64,000 nucleotides of DNA from DATBSL01 sp963729875 (GTDB taxonomy: Bacteria > Acidobacteriota > Vicinamibacteria > Fen-336). The stretch covers positions 1 to 64,000 of the forward strand of contig CAVSPR010000001.1 in the NCBI GenBank assembly GCA_963729875.1, in the 5' to 3' direction. The position numbers and the translations under genes were made by a program. Below, one piece after another: positions 38,712 through 46,051 of this stretch; positions within the stretch are counted from its first letter, which is position 1, and each line of letters opens with the position of its first letter. The notes beneath the pieces were generated by a model, which saw nothing but the letters and a program-made list of their open reading frames with translations, ran no database searches and had not been told where the DNA came from.

Positions 38712-38741
38712 TTGACACGGTCCGCGCACCGGGGCGAGTCT
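38712..38741 (+). promoter_or_regulatory. Candidate sigma-70-type promoter of the T3S operon
   Basis: A perfect TTGACA (38712-38717) is followed after 18 bases by a weak -10-like GAGTCT (38736-38741), 35 bases before ATG 38777. With a start near 38747 the palindrome would be centred about 70 bases upstream, a spacing seen for CRP-activated promoters with poor -10 boxes. Confidence 0.35.
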
Positions 38742-38776
38742 TCGCTCGCGCATCCCTCAAGCAAAGGAGATGGCTC

Positions 38777-39205
38777 ATGAGCGGGATCGAGAACAAGCCA
38801 CCCACCGGCGATTCGATCTCGGCGAGATCGCTCCCGCGAGCGGACGTCGCCACGGAGCGGGCGACCGCCCCGCGAAGGGCGACCGCTAGCGTCGACAGCG
38901 CGGAGCGGCGCGGGAGAGAGCCCCGCGCTTCGGGCGCGGCGCCCGCCGGCTCGATCCCCGAGCCCACCGGGGAACCCGAGGCGGGCTCGAGCCTGGGCGA
39001 GGGTACGCTCGAGAAGGCCTTCGAGCAGATGGACTCGCTCGAGAAGGAGATCGACGGGCTCGACCCCGAGAAGCCGGGCGACCAGAAGAAGCTGATGCAG
39101 ATCCAGCTCAAGCTCCAGCGCATCCAGCAGGTGGTGGCGCTCATCAACGAGATCCGCAAGGCGCGCCACGGCATGGCGATGGCGGTCATCAACAACATCA
39201 ACTGA
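38777..39205 (+). CDS. T3S needle-subunit-like protein (SctF candidate) with long N-terminal extension
   Basis: 142 residues. The first ~75 are disordered and Pro/Arg/Ala rich. The last ~65 form two helices with the needle layout: LEKAFEQMDSLEKEIDGL, a PxxPGD turn, then LMQIQLKLQRIQQVVALI and ending in MAMAVINNIN. This aligns without gaps to the C-terminal 53 residues of YscF-type needles (Pro-Asp turn, LQ, final xxxIxxxI). The start has AGGAGA seven bases upstream. First gene of the T3S operon, followed by a TPR protein as YscF is followed by the YscG chaperone. Identity is by pattern only. Confidence 0.55.
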   Translation: MSGIENKPPTGDSISARSLPRADVATERATAPRRATASVDSAERRGREPRASGAAPAGSIPEPTGEPEAGSSLGEGTLEKAFEQMDSLEKEIDGLDPEKPGDQKKLMQIQLKLQRIQQVVALINEIRKARHGMAMAVINNIN

Positions 39206-39215
39206 GGAGCGAGCC

Positions 39216-39632
39216 TTGTCCGAGCGGGTATCACCGACGGTGCCGGGCGAGATCGCGGTGCTCGCGAGCGCCGCTCGCCACTACGCCGACCACGGGCGCC
39301 TCGACGAGGCGCGCGACGTCTTCGCCGGGCTCATCGAGCTCGAGCCCGGGGTGTCGTACCTCCACACCGGGCTCGGCTGCGTGCTCATGCGCCTCGGCTG
39401 CACCGCGGACGCGCTCGAGTGCTTCCGGGCCGCGCTGCGCCTCGACCCGCAGGACGTGGCGGCCCTCGCCTACGCCGGGGAGCTGTGCCTCGAGACAGGG
39501 GACGAGGCGGGAGGCCGCGGCTACCTCGAGCGGGCGATCGCGCTCGATTCCGCCGGCGAGAGCCCCTGGGCGCTCCGCGCCCGCAACGTGCGCGCCCGGG
39601 CCGGGAGCTCGGGCGGGGGAGAGGGGAGGTAG
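39216..39632 (+). CDS. TPR protein, SctG-type needle chaperone candidate 1
   Basis: 138 residues of tetratricopeptide repeats: LASAARHYADHGRLDEARD, LHTGLGCVLMRLGCTADALECF and AYAGELCLETGDEAGGRGYLE. YscG/PscG, chaperones that keep the needle subunit unpolymerised, are TPR proteins encoded right after the needle gene; this gene has the same place and size. TTG start at 39216 after GGAGCGAGCC. Confidence 0.65.
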   Translation: MSERVSPTVPGEIAVLASAARHYADHGRLDEARDVFAGLIELEPGVSYLHTGLGCVLMRLGCTADALECFRAALRLDPQDVAALAYAGELCLETGDEAGGRGYLERAIALDSAGESPWALRARNVRARAGSSGGGEGR

Positions 39633-39635
39633 CAC

Positions 39636-39905
39636 GTGCCCGAGGACGGCCCGCTCAGGATCGGTGACCTCGCCCCCGTCGCGAACGAGCCGGAGGGCGC
39701 CCGCCCGGCGGCCGTCCAGGCGGTCGACGGGGACGCGCTGCCCGTGCTCGCGGCGCTCCTCGCGGCGCCCGCGGGCGAGTTTCGTGAACGCCTGGACGCC
39801 CTGGCATCCCGGGTGAGGGCGGAAGAGTCGAGGGACGTTCGGATGGCGCTGCAGACGGCGGCCCGGCTCTTGCCGGAGCTGCGCCGGAGGGAGGAGAGGC
39901 CATGA
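39636..39905 (+). CDS. Small T3S-operon protein, unknown
   Basis: 89 residues, GTG start, helical C-terminal two-thirds (EFRERLDALASRVRAEESRD, VRMALQTAARLLPELRR). No family recognised. Its position between a TPR protein and a second needle-like gene, with an ATGA overlap into the latter, suggests an SctE-like co-chaperone or an export accessory. Confidence 0.55.
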   Translation: MPEDGPLRIGDLAPVANEPEGARPAAVQAVDGDALPVLAALLAAPAGEFRERLDALASRVRAEESRDVRMALQTAARLLPELRRREERP

Positions 39906-40159
39906 GCGACGTCACGGGAGTCGGACAGGGACAAAGCACCTCGAGCCAGGGGCCCGATCCCATCGCCGAGGCCGAGTCCAACGCCGAGGCCTACAAGAAG
40001 ATGGCGTCGGACGACCAGGTGGCGGGCTCTCACGACATGGTCTACTACCTGAAGCTGCAGCGGGCGATGATGGAGGAGCAGCAGGCCTACAGCGCGATCT
40101 CGAACATCATGAAGGCCCGCTCCGACGCCGCGCTCAACGCCGTCCGCAACTTCCGCTAG
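39902..40159 (+). CDS. Second needle/filament-like T3S protein
   Basis: An 85-residue all-helical protein with no signal peptide and a disordered N-terminus. The C-terminal half (MVYYLKLQRAMMEEQQAYSA, then ISNIMKARSDAALNAVRNFR) has the two-helix polymerising pattern of T3S needles, rods and EspA-type filaments, with LQ in helix one and a hydrophobic/Asn-rich C-terminus. It is followed 31 bases later by another TPR gene, repeating the needle-chaperone arrangement. It could be the true needle, with 38777 being a different filament. Confidence 0.55.
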   Translation: MSDVTGVGQGQSTSSQGPDPIAEAESNAEAYKKMASDDQVAGSHDMVYYLKLQRAMMEEQQAYSAISNIMKARSDAALNAVRNFR

Positions 40160-40190
40160 CGCCCCGGTCGCGAGGGGCGGGATCTCTGGC

Positions 40191-40592
40191 ATGGCGGAAG
40201 GTGGAGACGACGGGCTCGCCCGGCTGCTGCTCGAGCTGGGCTATCTGTGCCTGCAGGAAGGACGCCTCGGCGAGGCGGAGGCCCTGCTGCGGGGCGCCCG
40301 GGCGCTGCGCCCGCAGGAGGTGGCACCGGGCCTGTGCCTGGGCATGGTCCGCTTCGCCCAGGGCGGCTACGCGGAGGCCGAGCGGCAGTACCGCGAGGTC
40401 CTCGCGGGCCACCCGGACGACGACCTGACCCAGGCTTTCCTGGGCGAGGCCCAGATCGCGCAGCGGCGCTGGGCCGACGCCCGGCAGACGCTGGAGCCGG
40501 TCGCGCGCGCCGGCCGCCACCCGGCGGCCGCCGCCTTCGCCGGCCAGCTGTTGGGGCAGCTCGACCGCGGTCTCTTCCAGCGGTCCGGCTGA
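40191..40592 (+). CDS. TPR protein, SctG-type chaperone candidate 2
   Basis: 133 residues with three TPR units (LARLLLELGYLCLQEGRLGE, APGLCLGMVRFAQGGYAEAE, QAFLGEAQIAQRRWADAR). It is similar in size and layout to the TPR gene at 39216 and stands directly after the second needle-like gene, so it probably chaperones it. ATG 40191. Confidence 0.65.
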   Translation: MAEGGDDGLARLLLELGYLCLQEGRLGEAEALLRGARALRPQEVAPGLCLGMVRFAQGGYAEAERQYREVLAGHPDDDLTQAFLGEAQIAQRRWADARQTLEPVARAGRHPAAAAFAGQLLGQLDRGLFQRSG

Positions 40593-40612
40593 GGCCCGAC
40601 GAGGGGGTGGAC

Positions 40613-41053
40613 ATGGACGTGCTTCGTCCCGAGGCAGTGGGCGTCCCCGCGACGCCGGCCAGTGCGGCGCCCGACACGGAGTCCGCCGGCCGGCCCTTCG
40701 GCGAGGTCATCGGCGAGATGGGCGGCACGAAGATCCGGCTGATCCCGCCCGAGGTCCCGGCCCCGCACCTTCAGGCGCCGGCGGCCGAAGCCGCGGCGCG
40801 GCTGCGACAGGAAAAGGAAACGGTCGCGAAGGCGCCCGGCGGCATCGAGCAGCTCGGGCGCGAGATCGAGCAGGGGGCGACGCGCCTGCGGGAGCTCGTC
40901 GACCAGCTCCAGAGCGGCCGGACCTACCGGCCGCAGGAGCTCCTCGCCGTCCAGGCGGAGATGGGCGAGATCACGCTGCGCATCGAGGTCACCACCCGGG
41001 TCGTGGCGGAAGCCGTGTCCGGCGTGCGGACCCTGATGCACCAGCAGGCTTGA
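40613..41053 (+). CDS. sctI: T3S inner-rod protein SctI
   Basis: A 146-residue protein with a polar N-terminal half and a C-terminal helical hairpin: YRPQELLAVQAEMGEITLRI then EVTTRVVAEAVSGVRTLMHQ. This matches the YscI/PrgJ signature, in which SPEELLxLQ leads into IExxxKVVxKAxxxVxTLL. SctI joins the export gate to the needle. It directly precedes sctJ, as in Yersinia (yscI-yscJ). ATG 40613; GTG 40607 also possible. Confidence 0.78.
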   Translation: MDVLRPEAVGVPATPASAAPDTESAGRPFGEVIGEMGGTKIRLIPPEVPAPHLQAPAAEAAARLRQEKETVAKAPGGIEQLGREIEQGATRLRELVDQLQSGRTYRPQELLAVQAEMGEITLRIEVTTRVVAEAVSGVRTLMHQQA

Positions 41054-41061
41054 GGCGGGAG

Positions 41062-41883
41062 ATGGACGCCCGCCGCCCCAGGGGGAGCCTGCTCGCCGCC
41101 GCCCTCGTCGCCGTTCTCGTCGGCGCCGCCTGCCAGACCGCGGTCCTGCACGGGCTGCCGGAGGCCGACGCCAACCGCGCGATCGCCGTGCTCCAGGACC
41201 AGGGCATTCCCGCGGCCAAGGAGCTCGACAACGCCGAGTCGGCCACCTGGAAGGTGCTCGTCCCGCGCAAGGACGCGGTGCGCGTGTGGAGCGTGCTGCG
41301 CTGGTACCGCGTCCCCGGGAGCCCGGCCCGCCGCTTCCAGGACGTCTTCGGCCAGAAGAAGCTCGTGGTGGCGCCGCTCGAGGAGCGTGCGCTCTTCCTG
41401 GAGGCGCTGCAGGGCGAGATCGCCCACACCCTCGAGTCGGTCGCGGGGGTCGTCTCCGCCCGGGTCCACGTGGCCGTGCCCGAGCCCGACCTCTCGGGCC
41501 AGGCCCCGCGCGAGGCCAAGGCCTCGGTGATGCTCGAGTTCCTGCCCGACGCCTCCGGGCAGGCGCCGCTGCGCGGCGACGAGGTGCAGAAGCTCGTGGC
41601 GAACGGGGTGAACGACCTGAAGCCGGAGAGCGTGAGCGTGGTGATGAAGCCGATCGGGCTCCTCCGGGGCCAGCAGGCCTACGACTTCGTGGCCTTCGGA
41701 CCCCTGATCGTCGCCGCCCCGTCGGTCTTCGCCCTCAAGCTCCTGACCGCCCTGGTCGTCCTGCTGGTGGTTGGCCTCGGCGGCGTGCTCTACTGGAACG
41801 GGCGTGTCATCGAGGAGCTGCGCGAGGAGCTCCGCTCCGCCCAGCCGTCGCGCGCCGTCCAGAAGCCGCCCCGGTCCGCCTGA
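41062..41883 (+). CDS. sctJ: T3S inner-membrane ring lipoprotein SctJ (YscJ/PrgK/FliF family)
   Basis: A 273-residue protein with a lipoprotein signal (LVGAACQ, Cys about residue 23). Two ring-building motifs follow: VLHGLPEADANRAIAVLQDQ, and the second RBM with LQGEIAHTLESVAGVVSARV and HVAVPEPD. A C-terminal membrane helix lies near residues 222-245 and a short cytosolic tail follows. Short length and a single C-terminal helix distinguish injectisome SctJ from flagellar FliF. The start could be TTG 41050, which overlaps the sctI stop. Confidence 0.92.
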   Translation: MDARRPRGSLLAAALVAVLVGAACQTAVLHGLPEADANRAIAVLQDQGIPAAKELDNAESATWKVLVPRKDAVRVWSVLRWYRVPGSPARRFQDVFGQKKLVVAPLEERALFLEALQGEIAHTLESVAGVVSARVHVAVPEPDLSGQAPREAKASVMLEFLPDASGQAPLRGDEVQKLVANGVNDLKPESVSVVMKPIGLLRGQQAYDFVAFGPLIVAAPSVFALKLLTALVVLLVVGLGGVLYWNGRVIEELREELRSAQPSRAVQKPPRSA

Positions 41884-41890
41884 GGGCGCC

Positions 41891-42784
41891 GTGCTGAGCG
41901 CCTCGGCCCGGGTCTCGTTCTGGTACGCGGCCTACTCGGCCGGCGAACGCCCGTCGCGCTACCCCTTCGGCGCGCCGGACCTCGAGGCGGACGCCGCCGC
42001 CCGCCACGTGGCCGCCCAGCTGCACGAGATGCCCCGGGGTTCGCGCACCTCGCTCCTCACCGTGCTGCATGAGCGGTCGGCGCGGCTGCCCTGGAGCGCG
42101 CTGCACGCCGACTGGATCGAGGCGCTCCTCGCCGGCTTCCCCCCGATCTGGCGGGCGTGGGCCCTCGCCTGCCTGCCGCCGCCGCTGCGCTCCGAGATGG
42201 GCGGGGACGAGGCCCCGGCGGCGCCGCCACGGTGGTGGGCGGAGTGGTTCGAAGGCGACGCGCGGCGCCGCCTTCACTACCCCGAGCTCCCCCCCTGGGA
42301 GCGGGCGGCGCTCCTCCCGGGCTCGCTCTGGGAGCACGATCACCGCGAGCTCGCCCGCCTCCTGGCCCGCCACGGCACGCGGGGCTTCGTGTCGGCCGTG
42401 CGCCGCCTGCCCCGGGACGAGGCACAGCGCTGGCTCTGGCAGCTGCCCGAGGCCTGCCAGGCCGAGGCGACCGCGGTCGCCTCGGCGCGTGCCTGGAGCG
42501 ACGACCCCTTCTGGCCGGAGGTTCTCCTGGCCCTGGAGGGCGAGGCGCCGAGCGCGGAGGCCCGCATCTTCCGGCTCGCCCTCGCCGACTGGGCCCGGGC
42601 CGGGGTGCAGGGCGGGCAGGAGGCCGGGCTGCGGCGGCTCGTCTTCCGTCTTCCCCGGGCGTGGGGCGAGTGGCTGCTCCGGCAGCTCGACCTCCAGCCG
42701 GCCTGGCTGGCCCGGCCCGTCGAGGGGGACCTCGACCGGTGGCGGCGCGATCTCGAAGCGCTCGCGGAAGGGGACGCGGCATGA
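41891..42784 (+). CDS. sctK: T3S sorting-platform protein SctK-like
   Basis: A 297-residue soluble protein rich in Trp, Arg and Leu, without signal peptide. Its place between sctJ and sctL matches yscK, and its all-helical character fits SctK, the cytosolic adaptor between the SctD ring and the SctQ pods. Sequence resemblance is weak, so the call is mainly positional. GTG start; ATGA overlap with sctL. Confidence 0.6.
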   Translation: MLSASARVSFWYAAYSAGERPSRYPFGAPDLEADAAARHVAAQLHEMPRGSRTSLLTVLHERSARLPWSALHADWIEALLAGFPPIWRAWALACLPPPLRSEMGGDEAPAAPPRWWAEWFEGDARRRLHYPELPPWERAALLPGSLWEHDHRELARLLARHGTRGFVSAVRRLPRDEAQRWLWQLPEACQAEATAVASARAWSDDPFWPEVLLALEGEAPSAEARIFRLALADWARAGVQGGQEAGLRRLVFRLPRAWGEWLLRQLDLQPAWLARPVEGDLDRWRRDLEALAEGDAA

Positions 42785-43408
42785 GCCCGCTCGTCAAGAA
42801 GAACGACCCGGCCGGCTCCACGCCGAAGATCCTGCCGCGCGAGGTGATCGCGGCGTCGGCCGAGGCCCGGCGCCTCCTCGACGAAGCCGAGGCCCGCGCG
42901 GCGGCGGTGCTGGCGGCCGCGGAGAGCGAGCGGGACGCAGGCCGTGCGCGAGGGCTTCGAGCGGGGCTACGAGCACGGGGCCGCGCAGTGGACGGCGGCG
43001 ACGCGCGCCGCCCAGGACGGCGTCCGCGGGGCCATGGAGCGCGCGCGCGAGGAGGTGCTGCGCCTCGCCCTGCGGGTGGCGGAGAAGATCCTGCGCCAGC
43101 GCGTGGACGTGGCCCCCGAGTCGATGCTGCCCATGATCGACGAGGCCCTCCGCTCGCTGCAGTCCCAGCAGCAGCTGCGGGTGGTCCTGCGCGTGCACCC
43201 GGCCGACCGCCCCCTCCTCGAGCAGCGGCGGGCGCACTGGCTCGATCACTTCCCGGCCGTCGCGACCCTCGCCATCGTTCCCGACGAGAGCCTCGACCGC
43301 GGCGGGTGCCGCATCGAGAGCGAGCACGGGACCGTCGACGCCACGATCGAGACGCAGATCCGCGTCATCGAGCGGCACCTGCTCGGCGGCGGAAGCGACG
43401 CGCCGTGA
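42781..43408 (+). CDS. sctL: T3S stator SctL (FliH/YscL family), one frame change
   Basis: Frame one gives MSPLVKKNDPAGSTPKILP and a helical, Ala/Glu-rich stretch. After about 42940 a second frame continues REGFERGYEHGAAQW, the FliH-like coiled coil (LRLALRVAEKILRQRV) and the C-terminal ATPase-binding domain (VVLRVHPADRPLLEQ, DRGGCRIESEHGTVDA). Combined length is about 208 residues, normal for SctL. The break in GGGACGCAGGCC needs one base removed or two added. GTGA overlap with sctN. SctL links the ATPase to SctQ. Confidence 0.85.
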
Positions 43409-44736
43409 CCGAGGCCGGCTTCGACCTCACGCCCTTCGTCGAGCAGCTCGACGACGTCGTTCCCATGGGCGTCCGGGGGCGCGTGGTGGAGGTGACGGGG
43501 CTCGTGATCAAGGCGCGGGTCCCCGGCGTGCGCATCGGCGAGCTCTGCTTCATCTCGACGCCCCTGCGGGACACCCCGGTGCGCGCCGAGGTGGTCGGCT
43601 TCCGGGCCGACCTGTCGTACCTCATGGCCCTCGGCGACCTCGCCGGGCTGGGGCCGGACAGCGAGGTCCGGCCCACCGGCCACGGCATGACCGTGCGCGT
43701 GGGGCGCGGCCTGCTCGGGCGCGTCCTGGACGGGCTCGGGAGGCCCGCGGACGGCCGAGGCCCGCTCGACCTCCGGGACCTGGCCGAGTACCCGATCCAC
43801 GCGGCCCCCCCCGACCCGATGAGGCGTCGCCGCGTGCTCTGCGCCCTGCCGGTGGGTGTGCGCGCTCTCGACGGCCTCCTCACGGTGGGCGAGGGCCAGC
43901 GGCTCGGGATCTTCGCGGCGGCCGGGGGCGGCAAGTCGACGCTCCTCGGCATGCTGGCCCGCAGCACCGCCGCGGACGTGAACGTGATCGCCCTCGTCGG
44001 CGAGCGAGGGCGCGAGGTGCGCGACTTCATCGAGGAGAGCCTGGGGACCGAGGGCCTGCGCCGCTCGGTGGTGGTGGTGGCCACGTCCGACCAGCCCTCG
44101 CTCGTCCGCCTCAAGTCGGCCTACGTGGCGACCGCGATCGCGGAGTACTTCCGCGACCGGGGCCAGCGGGTGCTCCTGATCATGGACTCGGTCACCCGCT
44201 TCGCCCGCGCGCAGCGCGAGGTGGGGCTCGCGGTGGGGGAGCCGCCGGCCCGCGCCGGCTTCCCGCCCTCGGTGTTCGCGACGCTGCCGCGGCTGCTCGA
44301 GCGCTCGGGCAACGCCGAGCAGGGCTCGATCACCGCCTTCTACACGGTCCTCGTGGAGGGCGACGACCTGACCGAGCCGGTGGCCGACGAGGTCCGCTCG
44401 ATCCTCGACGGCCACGTGATCCTCTCCCGCGACCTGGCCGCGCGCGGCCACTACCCCGCGATCGACGTGCTGCGCAGCGCGAGCCGCGTCATGCCCGCGG
44501 TGGCGTCGGCGGCCCACCAGCGCGCGGCCCAGAAGGTGCGCGAGCTGGTGGCGACCTACGAGCGCCACCGCGACCTCGTGCTCCTCGGCGCCTACAAGCG
44601 CGGCACCGACGCGCGGGTCGACGAGGCGCTCGACCGCTGGACCGGGATCGAGGCCTTCCTGCGCCAGGGGACCCACGAGCCCTGTGCCTTCGAGGAGACC
44701 CTCGCCCGGCTCGCCCGCGCCGGAGGCGCCGCGTGA
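43405..44736 (+). CDS. sctN: T3S ATPase SctN
   Basis: A 443-residue F1-beta-like ATPase that unfolds and strips chaperones from export substrates. Walker A is GIFAAAGGGKSTLLG (near residue 170), Walker B is RVLLIMDSVTRFAR, and the family motifs ALVGERGREVRDFIEE and GSITAFYTVLVEGDD are present. The SctN/FliI family cannot be separated on motifs alone, but the neighbours are injectisome-type. It overlaps sctL and sctO by four bases (GTGA). Confidence 0.96.
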   Translation: MTEAGFDLTPFVEQLDDVVPMGVRGRVVEVTGLVIKARVPGVRIGELCFISTPLRDTPVRAEVVGFRADLSYLMALGDLAGLGPDSEVRPTGHGMTVRVGRGLLGRVLDGLGRPADGRGPLDLRDLAEYPIHAAPPDPMRRRRVLCALPVGVRALDGLLTVGEGQRLGIFAAAGGGKSTLLGMLARSTAADVNVIALVGERGREVRDFIEESLGTEGLRRSVVVVATSDQPSLVRLKSAYVATAIAEYFRDRGQRVLLIMDSVTRFARAQREVGLAVGEPPARAGFPPSVFATLPRLLERSGNAEQGSITAFYTVLVEGDDLTEPVADEVRSILDGHVILSRDLAARGHYPAIDVLRSASRVMPAVASAAHQRAAQKVRELVATYERHRDLVLLGAYKRGTDARVDEALDRWTGIEAFLRQGTHEPCAFEETLARLARAGGAA

Positions 44737-45254
44737 TCCCGGCCCGCTACCCGCTCCGTGCCGCCCTCCAGCAGCGCCGGGCCCTCGTCGAGGAGGCCCG
44801 GCGCGACCTCGCCGCGGCGCTGCGCGCCGCCGACGAGGAGGAGCGGCGTCGCCGCGCGGCGCAGGCCGAGCGCGACTCGCTCGCCGAGCGGTGCGAGCAG
44901 CTCCGAAGGCGGCTCTACGAGCCCGACGACAGGGGCCAGCTGCAGGTGGCCGAGGTGGCCCGCCGGACCGAGGGGCTCCGCCACCGCGAGGACGCCCTCG
45001 CGGCGGCGTCGCGCCGGCTCCGCGAGCGGCAGGAAGCCGCGGCCCGCGCGGAGGAGGCGGTCGCGGCCGCGCGCGCGCGCCTCCGTGCCGCCGACGCGGA
45101 TCTCGAGGTGGTGGAGAAGCACCACGAGAGCTGGCTCGCGGACGAGCGGCGCGAGACGATCCGTCGCGAGGAACGCCTCACGGACGAGGTGGTGCAGGCC
45201 CGCCACGCGGCGGCCCGCGTCGACGCGCTCGAGCGCGCCACGGAGGAGTCATGA
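44733..45254 (+). CDS. sctO: T3S stalk protein SctO (YscO/FliJ family)
   Basis: A 173-residue protein that is almost entirely a coiled-coil hairpin of Ala/Arg/Glu heptads (LVEEARRDLAAALRAADEEE onward). It has the size and position (right after sctN) of YscO/FliJ, the central stalk of the ATPase ring. Low sequence complexity makes the call depend on synteny. Four-base overlaps on both sides. Confidence 0.8.
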   Translation: MIPARYPLRAALQQRRALVEEARRDLAAALRAADEEERRRRAAQAERDSLAERCEQLRRRLYEPDDRGQLQVAEVARRTEGLRHREDALAAASRRLRERQEAAARAEEAVAAARARLRAADADLEVVEKHHESWLADERRETIRREERLTDEVVQARHAAARVDALERATEES

Positions 45255-46051
45255 GCGAGCCCACCCGACCCGTCGGCGACGCCCCCGCCCCGTCGAAGGC
45301 CCCCGCGGACGACGCCCGATCCACACCCCGGTCCGGGGAGTTCGACCGCGTTCTCGAGCGCCGGCAGCCGGCCCCCGAGCCCGGACGCGCCCGGCGCGAG
45401 GGACAGGCCGTCGGTGAGCGGCCGTCGCGGGCGCCCGAGGGCGTCCCCGGCCGCCAGGAGCGGAGAGGGCAGCGCGACGGAGGAGAGGGAAGCCAGCAGG
45501 AGAAGGGCGCGACGCGCCAGGAGCCCTCGGAGTGGCGGGCCCTGCCGGGCGACATCGCCTTGCCCGTGGGCCTCATCGCGGTGCGACCCGAGGCGAGCGC
45601 CTCGACCGGCGTCCGGGCCGCGGAAATGGTGGCACTCGTCGAGCAGATCGGCGCCCGCATCGTGAGGGCGGTGGAGCTGCAGCTCGGGCCGGAGGGAGTC
45701 GCGGAGGCGCGGTTCGGCCTCGACCTCGCGACCCTCGGCCAGGCCGGCCTGCTGGTGCAGCGAGGGGCGGACGGGGCGATCGCGGTCCGTTTCGAGGCGC
45801 AGACCGCCGAGCTCGCGCGGCTCCTCGAGGGTGGCCTCACCGATCTCGTCGCGCGCCTCGAGGCTCGAGGGCTCGAGATCCGGGAGATCGTCGTGCGCGA
45901 TCCCGAGGGAGCCACGGTTCGTGTCGAGCCCGGGTCCCAGGCCGGCGCTGCGGACGAGTCGCGGCGGCAGGCGGAGCACGACGGCCGCCGACACCACCAG
46001 CCGGGGAACGACCCGACCGCCGAGGAAGAACGGGGGAGCGAGGAAACATGA
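45251..46051 (+). CDS. sctP: T3S needle-length regulator/ruler SctP
   Basis: A 266-residue protein with a long disordered Arg/Pro/Glu-rich N-terminus and a folded C-terminal domain (about 130-215). That domain shows the FliK/SctP-C pattern: VELQLGPEGVAEARFGLD, then AVRFEAQTAELARLLEGGL and LVARLEARGLEIREIVV. Rulers control needle length and switch substrates through SctU. The place between sctO and sctQ agrees. ATGA overlaps both neighbours. Confidence 0.78.
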   Translation: MSEPTRPVGDAPAPSKAPADDARSTPRSGEFDRVLERRQPAPEPGRARREGQAVGERPSRAPEGVPGRQERRGQRDGGEGSQQEKGATRQEPSEWRALPGDIALPVGLIAVRPEASASTGVRAAEMVALVEQIGARIVRAVELQLGPEGVAEARFGLDLATLGQAGLLVQRGADGAIAVRFEAQTAELARLLEGGLTDLVARLEARGLEIREIVVRDPEGATVRVEPGSQAGAADESRRQAEHDGRRHHQPGNDPTAEEERGSEET

